DNA from: an uncultured Saprospiraceae bacterium
GTDB lineage: Bacteria; Bacteroidota; Bacteroidia; Chitinophagales; Saprospiraceae
Direction: 5' to 3'
DNA length: 5,462 nucleotides
Assembly (NCBI GenBank): GCA_937959375.1
Contig: CALGLS010000479.1
Span: 1-5,462, forward strand
The notes under the pieces were generated by a model. That model made no database searches. It was not told where the DNA came from and saw only the letters and a list, made by a program, of their open reading frames with translations. This document shows, piece after piece, positions 1 through 4,543 of this stretch (positions within the stretch are counted from its first letter, which is position 1; every line of letters starts with the position of its first letter). A program made the position numbers and the translations under genes.

Positions 1-18
1 GGAAGAATTAGACTTTAG

Positions 19-95
19 AATCGAAATTAGAATTAGAATGACGTTTTTAACTAGATCTCCACGATCGAGAGAATATTCTAATTCTAATTTCGATT
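19..95. repeat. Perfect 21-bp inverted repeat, intergenic
   Basis: Positions 19-39 are exactly complementary to 75-95, leaving a 35-base loop (40-74). The arms are AT-rich and built on a TTAGAAT/ATTCTAA theme. The loop contains the palindromes AGATCT (53-58) and CGATCG (62-67), and a small stem TCTC/GAGA (56-59 with 67-70). The element begins 47 bases past the stop of the DUF58 gene, so it would lie in that gene's 3' untranslated region. There is no T-run on the minus strand after the stem, so it is not a canonical intrinsic terminator, though it could stabilise the transcript end. I see no target-site duplication at its borders. It could be one copy of a dispersed intergenic repeat. Confidence 0.75.
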
Positions 96-142
96 GACAT
101 TTCAATTCCTTTTTATTCAAATTTAAAGGTGGCGATACCACA

Positions 143-1069
143 CTACCGCATCTTAGAACGCTTCACCAAATATGCCTGCAAGATCTGCTTGAATCCCTTG
201 TTGATATCAGCTTTTACAAAGTCAATTTTGTATTGTAAACACTTGAAGCGGAGTTCTTCTGTAAACTTGGTCATCTGTTCTACATAATGATCTTTGACCT
301 GATTGGACTGCAAGCGAACCTTCTCACCTGATTCCATATCGATGAAAATATAAGGTCGATTCTCAAATTCAAAATCGATTTCCTTAGACTGATCAACCAC
401 GTGGAATAAAACAACTTCATGCTTATTGTGCTTAAGGTGTTGTAAGGCAGAGAACAAATGCTCGGTGTCCTCAGTTTGTTCAAACATATCACTAAAGATA
501 ATCACCATTGAACGTTTGTGGATGCTTTCAGCAATTTGATGTAAGGCCTGAGCAGCCGAAGTCGTTTTGTTGCGAACAGGGTTGTTGATCAATTGATCCA
601 AATAAGTCAGCATCAATCTGTAGTGAGTGGTGCTTGACTTACAACGCGAATGCTGACGAACTTCATTATCAAACAAGCTGAGGCCAAAGGCGTCACGCTG
701 TTTTTGTAGCAAGTGCATAAGTGATGCAGCAGCAAGAGAAGAGAATTGAAGTTTATTCAAACCAGGCCCTTTCTTGTCTGGATTTTCAGGGAAGTACATA
801 GAAGAGGAAGAATCGATTACGATTTGGCAACGTAAGTTGGTTTCTTCTTCATATCGTTTGGTAAACAACTTTCCCGTACGGCCATACACTTTCCAGTCAA
901 TGTTCTTGGTAGATTCCCCTGGATTATAGATTCGGTGCTCTGCAAATTCCACAGAAAATCCATGAAACGGACTTTTGTGCAAACCAATAATAAATCCCTC
1001 CACAACTTGGCGAGCAAGTAGGTCAAGGTTTCCTAAATCACGAACACTATAATTATTGAGAAGACTCAT
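143..1069 (-). CDS. DUF58 domain protein (von Willebrand A-like fold)
   Basis: The product is 308 residues with no signal peptide or membrane segment, so probably cytoplasmic. The DUF58 signature spans about residues 36-79: HGFSVEFAEHR, then YNPGE, NIDWKVYGR and KRYEEE. A VWA fold follows from about residue 82. DSSSS at 86-90 fits the metal-binding DxSxS motif, T169/T170 could supply the threonine, and SD at 193-194 the later aspartate. Families of this type usually work with a MoxR-type AAA+ ATPase, sometimes in stress or envelope-related complexes, but the exact role is unknown. No moxR lies in this window; the gene upstream is trxA, separated by a terminator, and the gene downstream is outside. 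ATG at 1067-1069 follows AAAAAGAT rather than a clear Shine-Dalgarno, and the N-terminus matches family expectation. Family assignment is confident; function is not. Confidence 0.93.
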   Translation of the reverse strand: MSLLNNYSVRDLGNLDLLARQVVEGFIIGLHKSPFHGFSVEFAEHRIYNPGESTKNIDWKVYGRTGKLFTKRYEEETNLRCQIVIDSSSSMYFPENPDKKGPGLNKLQFSSLAAASLMHLLQKQRDAFGLSLFDNEVRQHSRCKSSTTHYRLMLTYLDQLINNPVRNKTTSAAQALHQIAESIHKRSMVIIFSDMFEQTEDTEHLFSALQHLKHNKHEVVLFHVVDQSKEIDFEFENRPYIFIDMESGEKVRLQSNQVKDHYVEQMTKFTEELRFKCLQYKIDFVKADINKGFKQILQAYLVKRSKMR

Positions 1070-1090
1070 ATCTTTTTACTTGTTGTGGCA

Positions 1091-1121
1091 TAAAAGTAAA
1101 CAACTTCATTAACAACGCAAA
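1091..1121 (-). promoter_or_regulatory. Candidate promoter of the DUF58 gene
   Basis: On the minus strand TTTG (1118-1121) is followed after 19 bases by TACTTTTA (1091-1098). This fits the Bacteroidota consensus TTTG-N19-21-TAnnTTTG except for the last base. Transcription would start near 1085, about 15 bases before the ATG. It lies downstream of the trxA terminator, which supports independent transcription of the DUF58 gene. Inferred from motif matching only. Confidence 0.42.
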
Positions 1122-1222
1122 GGAACGGTAACTGTTGCATTGAATCTTTAATACAAGTTGGTGAGAGAAGAGGAGCTTTCAAGCACTTTAATATAATAAA
1201 GAGTTCATTGGTCTCATTATTG

Positions 1223-1259
1223 AAAAAGGCCTTCGTTCAATGAACAAAGGCCTTTTTTT
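1223..1259 (-). terminator. Bidirectional intrinsic terminator after trxA
   Basis: Positions 1223-1233 pair with 1247-1257 over 11 bp around GGCC. After one C/A mismatch, GTTC (1235-1238) pairs with GAAC (1242-1245), closing a three-base loop. Five A's at 1223-1227 give a U-run on the minus strand, and seven T's at 1253-1259 give one on the plus strand. The hairpin starts about 20 bases past the trxA stop, so its likely main job is ending the trxA transcript. No plus-strand gene feeds into it within the window, apart from possible antisense transcription. Confidence 0.9.
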
Positions 1260-1280
1260 AGACATGCTTAGAGGCTTAAA

Positions 1281-1604
1281 TTAAGCTTCTAGGTGTGCGT
1301 TAATCTTTTCAGTTAGCGCTTGCTTTGTCGCAACTCCAACATGCTTTTCTACTACTTCACCATTCTTAAGGATAAGAATAGTAGGAATACTACGGATTCC
1401 GTATTTCATAGAAACACCTTTATTTGTGTCTATATTTAGTTTGCCAATTACTGCTTTTCCTTCGTATTCAGTTGATAGTTCCTCAATGATAGGAGTAATC
1501 ATGCGGCAAGGACCACACCATTCTGCCCAAAAGTCAACTACTGATATACCACTGTTTTCTATTGCAGTTTCTTGGAAGTTTGCGTCAGTGAATTCAAATG
1601 CCAT
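1281..1604 (-). CDS. trxA: Thioredoxin
   Basis: A 107-residue protein, the usual size for a bacterial single-domain thioredoxin. It reduces disulfides in cytoplasmic proteins and is recycled by thioredoxin reductase. The active site WCGPC lies at residues 29-33, preceded by VDFWAE with the buried acidic residue D24. The cis-proline is P74 in SIPT, and a glycine (G90) follows in the final strand region. There is no signal peptide. ATG at 1602-1604 is preceded by a very AT-rich leader (1605-1630) with no Shine-Dalgarno, which is typical of this phylum. A terminator follows directly, and the next gene upstream, a thioredoxin-like lipoprotein, is 120 bases away, so trxA is probably transcribed from its own promoter. 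Other thioredoxin paralogues may exist elsewhere in the genome. Confidence 0.97.
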   Translation of the reverse strand: MAFEFTDANFQETAIENSGISVVDFWAEWCGPCRMITPIIEELSTEYEGKAVIGKLNIDTNKGVSMKYGIRSIPTILILKNGEVVEKHVGVATKQALTEKINAHLEA

Positions 1605-1674
1605 TGCTATAAAATTTTATTATTATTAATTAAGTTTGTTATCATTACTAACCAAACTGATTAGCATTAAGTTG

Positions 1675-1682
1675 CAAATATA
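1675..1682 (-). promoter_or_regulatory. Candidate -7 element of the trxA promoter
   Basis: The minus strand reads TATATTTG, an exact match to the Bacteroidota -7 consensus TAnnTTTG. Transcription would begin near 1669, giving an AT-rich leader of roughly 65 bases. No good -33 TTTG is found 19-21 bases upstream; that stretch falls on a stem-loop at 1705-1720. Support is therefore from one element only. Confidence 0.42.
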
Positions 1683-1704
1683 TGCAATTAGTTTCAGCTA
1701 GGTG

Positions 1705-1720
1705 TCTGTCAGAAGACAGA
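1705..1720. other. Short stem-loop between the lipoprotein gene and trxA
   Basis: TCTGTC (1705-1710) pairs perfectly with GACAGA (1715-1720) around a four-base loop, AGAA on the plus strand. It starts 4 bases after the stop codon of the upstream lipoprotein gene. On the minus strand it is not followed by a T-run, so it is at best a weak terminator or a 3'-end stabiliser. It also coincides with the place where a -33 element of trxA would be expected. Confidence 0.45.
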
Positions 1721-1724
1721 TCTT

Positions 1725-2348
1725 TTATAATAGTAAAGGTTGCACCATCGCAAATAACTCTTCATACTCAAGTAATCGGTTGAAATACTCGAAAGTATGG
1801 TAGTTGTTTTGGATGAATAGTAAAGTCGGAGGTTTGGATGAGAATATATTCTTAAACTGTGGGTCTAAGTCACTGATTATCAGATTAGAAATCAAATATG
1901 CTGATTCTGAGATACTCTGTACTCGAATACTCGCATTTACTTCAGAGATTCGATTTTTTGGATCCAAATTGACAAAAGTGAGTTCCATTTCTTCAACTCC
2001 AATTTCATTTTGTAGTTTTCGCAATAATTTGTGTTGTTGGACACAAGTCTTACAATCTAGCGTCCAAAATGCATAAACTTGCAATTTGTCTGACTTCTTT
2101 TTGAAATCAGCGACCATGGCTTCTTGGCTAATAATATCGACAGTTCGACCAATTGCGTTAGCCAATTTGGTGCGATCTGCTTCATTTAGATTGCTAACGG
2201 GAAGTGTATCACCGTGAGGTAGGGCAGCTTCTAAAGGATCAATCTGTTTTTTGGCAGCTTTAGAATCGGTATTATTTTTACAGCTTATTAGAAGGAAAAG
2301 TAGCAAATAGCAGGAGATTCGTAAGAGTTTTAATGACATTGTGTGCAT
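1725..2348 (-). CDS. Thioredoxin-fold lipoprotein (TlpA/ResA-like)
   Basis: A 207-residue protein with a lipoprotein signal: hydrophobic residues 11-20 end in the lipobox LISC with the lipidated cysteine at C23. A charged linker follows, then a thioredoxin-like domain from about residue 65. The redox motif is CKTC (99-102) in FWTLDCKTC, and the cis-proline is in KPPT near residue 174. It should act as an envelope thiol-disulfide protein, a role TlpA/ResA relatives play in cytochrome c maturation or in reducing exported proteins; the substrate here is unknown. ATG at 2346-2348 was chosen, but ATG at 2337-2339 (M4) would also leave an intact signal and is equally possible. Neither has a Shine-Dalgarno. 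It is followed on the same strand by trxA, and a DUF3810 gene diverges from its promoter region. The overall sequence is poorly matched to well-characterised members. Confidence 0.87.
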   Translation of the reverse strand: MHTMSLKLLRISCYLLLFLLISCKNNTDSKAAKKQIDPLEAALPHGDTLPVSNLNEADRTKLANAIGRTVDIISQEAMVADFKKKSDKLQVYAFWTLDCKTCVQQHKLLRKLQNEIGVEEMELTFVNLDPKNRISEVNASIRVQSISESAYLISNLIISDLDPQFKNIFSSKPPTLLFIQNNYHTFEYFNRLLEYEELFAMVQPLLL

Positions 2349-2359
2349 TATTTAAGAAA

Positions 2360-2406
2360 GTTGTTTCGAGACAACCTCATATTCTAAGTTTCAAACTTTG
2401 TTGAGG
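2360..2406 (-). other. Potentially structured 5' leader of the lipoprotein gene
   Basis: Two adjacent stems can form in the RNA between the putative start site and the ATG. GTTGT (2360-2364) pairs with ACAAC (2371-2375). CCTCA (2375-2379) pairs with TGAGG (2402-2406), enclosing an inner stem AAGTT/AACTT (2386-2390 with 2394-2398). The stems share base 2375 and so may exclude each other at that position. No known riboswitch family is recognised. Stems this short can arise by chance. Confidence 0.3.
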
Positions 2407-2415
2407 TTTAACGTG

Positions 2416-2449
2416 TTTGCCAAATATAACAATTCAAGACTTATGTTTT
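2416..2449 (+). promoter_or_regulatory. Weak candidate promoter of the DUF3810 gene
   Basis: TTTG (2416-2419) and TATGTTTT (2442-2449) resemble -33 and -7 elements, but the spacer is 22 bases and the last -7 base is T rather than G. The candidate overlaps the oppositely oriented -7 element at 2421-2428, so the two divergent genes might compete for polymerase. Low confidence. Confidence 0.25.
2421..2428 (-). promoter_or_regulatory. Candidate -7 element of the lipoprotein gene
   Basis: The minus strand reads TATATTTG, exactly the TAnnTTTG consensus and identical to the element upstream of trxA. The leader would be about 65 bases, again like trxA. The upstream match is weak: TTTC at 2451-2454 with a 22-base spacer. 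Confidence 0.42.
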
Positions 2450-2494
2450 CGAAACCATAAAGAGAAACTTTAAACAACTTCAATATCAGCAAAC

Positions 2495-3610
2495 GTGAAT
2501 AAAAACGATTTTTTTGCCAAAAAAGACCGACGATGGATCTGGATACTTCTAGGTCTTGGGGCTATTGCCATTCGATATGTTGCAGGTTTTTTCCCATCTG
2601 TTGTTGAAAATATTTATAGTCGAGGCATTTTTCAAGGCATACGATATTTGCTGAATTCGGTCATTAGTATTTTGCCATTTCCTACACTTTATTTATGGAT
2701 AGTAGTTGCCTTGACTTTGCTTATCATTTCCTTTCGGAATTTATTTAAAAATCACAAAGGTTGGAAGGCACGTTTGTATCAATTTTTGATGTCTGTTTTT
2801 GCTGTAGCTGGTGGAGTTGTTTTCTTCTTTCTTTTTCTTTGGGGATACAATTATGCCCGCATCCCATTTGAAAACCAACTTGAGATAAAGCCAATTCCGC
2901 TCTCTAAAGAAGAGCTCTTGGAAGCACTAGAATTACACACTTCAATCGCTAGTAATTTTAGAACTCAAGTACCTGGAAAAAGCGATAAAGCATTTGACGA
3001 AAGTCAGATTCCTGCCAACTTCGAATCAATCATGCGCAAGGAAATCAAGCGAACAATGGACCAATTGGGTTATCCTACGAGTGGTCCCATTCGAGCTCGA
3101 AACTTATACAAAGGACATCTTCTCCGAATCGGAACAGCCGGTTTCTACCTACCTTTTACTGGCGAGTGCAACGTTGATCCAGGGCTACATCCTTTGCAGT
3201 TACCTTACGTGACGGCTCATGAGTTTGCCCATGGCTTTGGAATAGGTGATGAAGGCACCTGTAATTTCATTGCTTACTTGACTTGCACCTCTTCAGAGGA
3301 TCCTTACATTCGTTATTCAGGGCATTTATCTTTTTGGCGATCAGTCGCAAGCTCTTATCGAAGATATGACAATGAGTGGTACCAAGAATTTCGATCTAAT
3401 TTACCTCAAGGGATGATTGCTGACTTAAATGCGATTAATGAAAACAGCATGCTTTATCCCGATATCTTTCCAGACTTTAGAGATATGACCTACGATGCTT
3501 TTCTTCGTGCTCAGGGTATTGAGGAGGGTATGAAAAACTATAGCCGAGTCATTATGCTGGAGCGGAGTTGGCGGATGGGGAAGGGGAGGCCATTTCTAGA
3601 AGCGAAGTAA
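2495..3610 (+). CDS. DUF3810 membrane protein with zinc-protease-like motif
   Basis: A 371-residue protein. The N-terminal third is a membrane anchor with hydrophobic segments near residues 14-34, 64-80 and 97-118, preceded by the positive cluster KKDRR. The rest looks soluble. It carries HEFAH at 242-246, then G249 and E253, which fits a HExxH zinc site with a glutamate third ligand eleven residues after the first histidine. The family is largely confined to Bacteroidota; peptidase activity is inferred from this motif and not demonstrated to my knowledge. The start is GTG at 2495. An in-frame TAA at 2471-2473 rules out a much longer start, and no other Met occurs before the first membrane segment. 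The gene diverges from the thioredoxin-like lipoprotein gene, and its last 59 bases overlap mqnB tail to tail. The C-terminus after YSRVIML may be slightly extended. Confidence 0.9.
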   Translation: MNKNDFFAKKDRRWIWILLGLGAIAIRYVAGFFPSVVENIYSRGIFQGIRYLLNSVISILPFPTLYLWIVVALTLLIISFRNLFKNHKGWKARLYQFLMSVFAVAGGVVFFFLFLWGYNYARIPFENQLEIKPIPLSKEELLEALELHTSIASNFRTQVPGKSDKAFDESQIPANFESIMRKEIKRTMDQLGYPTSGPIRARNLYKGHLLRIGTAGFYLPFTGECNVDPGLHPLQLPYVTAHEFAHGFGIGDEGTCNFIAYLTCTSSEDPYIRYSGHLSFWRSVASSYRRYDNEWYQEFRSNLPQGMIADLNAINENSMLYPDIFPDFRDMTYDAFLRAQGIEEGMKNYSRVIMLERSWRMGKGRPFLEAK

Positions 3611-4265
3611 TTAATTCAGTCAAAGTGGTGTTCAATTGAGCAATGGCAAGAGGCAAATCCCAGTTGTCCTTGTTACGTGGTTCTACATAATTAGAAATAG
3701 ATCTAATTTGCAAAAACTTAAGCTCCTCCATAAGGCAAGCATAAAAGAAAGCGGCACCTTCCATCGTCTCTATTTCAGGCGTATACTTATTTTCGATTGC
3801 AGTAATACTTGAAGCAGTTCCATGTACTTTATTCACTGTAATCCCGTTTACCTTTGGCAGAAAATCATTCTCCATGGCAGAAAGATTGTAGAGTATGCCG
3901 TTTTGAAAAGGAGGCTCCATACCTGGGATCAAGCCCATTTGATGTACATCAGTAAACGAACCATCCGCTTCCTCTACACCAAGATCTGCAAAACGATCTG
4001 CAATGACATTCACCACATCTCCAATTTTGAGGTCAGTGCCAAAGGCTCCCGCTACTCCGACATTGATAGAAAGGTCAGGTTTGTTTTGCAAAAAGAATCT
4101 TCCCAATTGGTAGGCTGTCATGGTAGCACCAACACCAGTAATGAGTAGTTGAATCTCGAGTCTACCTTTTAAATAAGACTTACCCTTTCTTCCAAAGTTC
4201 TGATCCAACCACTTCTTCAAAGGTTCTATTTCGAAAGCTGTTGCTGCTGTGAATAATATTGTCAT
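3552..4265 (-). CDS. mqnB: Futalosine hydrolase
   Basis: The 237-residue protein belongs to the nucleoside phosphorylase/hydrolase family. It would hydrolyse futalosine to dehypoxanthine futalosine and hypoxanthine, the MqnB step of the futalosine route to menaquinone, in the cytoplasm. Visible motifs are the N-terminal strand ILFTAATAFEI (3-13), TGVG (43-46), the glycine-rich NVGVAGAFG (68-76), ETMEGAAF (166-173) contacting the ribose, and RSISNYVEPRNKDNW (188-202). SN rather than SD in that segment favours futalosine hydrolase over methylthioadenosine nucleosidase. The last 14 residues, EMASPSPSANSAPA, are low complexity and are encoded mostly opposite the end of the DUF3810 gene; they look like an acquired extension. 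ATG at 4263-4265 follows an A-rich stretch. Almost all upstream space is a palindromic repeat cluster, and no clear promoter is visible. No other menaquinone gene is present here. Confidence 0.92.
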   Translation of the reverse strand: MTILFTAATAFEIEPLKKWLDQNFGRKGKSYLKGRLEIQLLITGVGATMTAYQLGRFFLQNKPDLSINVGVAGAFGTDLKIGDVVNVIADRFADLGVEEADGSFTDVHQMGLIPGMEPPFQNGILYNLSAMENDFLPKVNGITVNKVHGTASSITAIENKYTPEIETMEGAAFFYACLMEELKFLQIRSISNYVEPRNKDNWDLPLAIAQLNTTLTELITSLLEMASPSPSANSAPA

Positions 4266-4287
4266 GCTTATGTTTTGTTACTTTATG

Positions 4288-4324
4288 TTGAGACCGCCGT
4301 TGGCTTTTGAGACCGCCGTTGGCT
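4288..4324. repeat. Tandem pair of 18-bp GC-rich repeats
   Basis: Two identical 18-base copies lie at 4288-4305 and 4307-4324 with period 19. Each contains TTGAGACCGCC followed by GTTGGCT, and can form the small hairpin GCC-GTT-GGC (4296-4304 and 4315-4323). They sit 22 bases upstream of the mqnB start codon and form the left edge of the larger palindromic cluster, sharing its TGAGA theme. Confidence 0.85.
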
Positions 4325-4367
4325 GTGAGATCGTTGCACTGTCAGATCATTCGGCCTTTGGCCTCAT

Positions 4368-4460
4368 TGAGAGATCGCTTCGCTGAGAGACTTTCATTTA
4401 ACGTAGCTCCGCGATTAAGTATCACATTCGAGTGAAGTCCCTCAGCGCAGCGATCTCTCA
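4368..4460. repeat. Long imperfect inverted repeat at the cluster centre
   Basis: Positions 4368-4393 are complementary to 4435-4460 at 24 of 26 positions; the mismatches are 4380/4448 and 4388/4440. The arms enclose about 41 bases (4394-4434) that are less GC-rich than the arms and contain a small stem TCAC/GTGA near 4422-4435. The arms carry the TGAGAGATCGC anchor and its complement. As RNA or cruciform DNA this would be a strong hairpin. It is not followed by a T-run on either strand, so it is not a typical intrinsic terminator. Confidence 0.85.
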
Positions 4461-4479
4461 GTGGCGGCGACACCGCCAC
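4461..4479. repeat. Perfect 7-bp GC hairpin within the repeat cluster
   Basis: GTGGCGG (4461-4467) pairs with CCGCCAC (4473-4479) around the loop CGACA. It lies exactly between a CGATCTCTCA anchor and a CGATCTCA anchor, and is the strongest of the small hairpins and the only clear one whose loop is five bases rather than three. Confidence 0.8.
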
Positions 4480-4543
4480 GATCTCACAGCAAGTCTGCCA
4501 CCGGCAGCCGCAGCGATCTCTCAGCCGAAGGCGATCTCATCTA

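Larger units (their letters stand above)
4288..4539. repeat. Cluster of short palindromic intergenic repeats
   Basis: This gap of about 280 bases holds no gene. It is a GC-rich mosaic of short anchors separated by mini-hairpins. Anchors on the plus strand are TGAGATCG at 4326-4333 and TGAGAGATCG at 4368-4377. Complementary anchors are CGATCTCTCA at 4451-4460 and 4514-4523, and CGATCTCA at 4479-4486 and 4532-4539. Between them lie GGCC-TTT-GGCC (4353-4363), GTGGCGG/CCGCCAC (4461-4479), CTGCC-ACC-GGCAG (4495-4507) and GCC-GAA-GGC (4524-4532). It separates mqnB from the outer-membrane protein gene on the same strand, starts almost at the latter's stop codon, and is likely part of its 3' untranslated region. 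It resembles REP-like dispersed elements in other bacteria, but I cannot name a family. Confidence 0.85.

Noticed and set aside
19..95. Miniature inverted-repeat transposable element
   Set aside because: The terminal repeats are perfect, but the flanks (TTAG on the left, GACA on the right) show no target-site duplication, and no second copy is in the window. It is kept only as an inverted repeat.
280..1026. Small extra reading frames on the minus strand inside the DUF58 gene (280-492 and 817-1026)
   Set aside because: They are out-of-frame readings of conserved DUF58 coding sequence, without recognisable protein features.
1804..2076. Plus-strand open frame of 90 codons opposite the lipoprotein gene
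   Set aside because: It is antisense to the conserved CxxC domain and shows no domain or initiation signal. It is a shadow frame.
2360..2406. Riboswitch
   Set aside because: The leader can form short stems, but no known conserved riboswitch core is recognisable, and the downstream gene is not a typical riboswitch target.
3822..4148. Plus-strand open frame of 108 codons opposite mqnB
   Set aside because: It lies wholly inside the well-supported mqnB gene, and its translation is Cys/His/Arg-rich with no recognisable domain. It is a shadow frame.
4368..4460. Intrinsic terminator for the beta-barrel gene
   Set aside because: The stem is strong, but neither side is followed by a T-run, and the loop is about 41 bases. 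It may still slow or stabilise transcripts.
4288..4539. CRISPR array
   Set aside because: The repeats are short, of unequal length and spacing, occur in both orientations, and the intervening pieces are themselves palindromic. There are no regular unique spacers and no cas genes.
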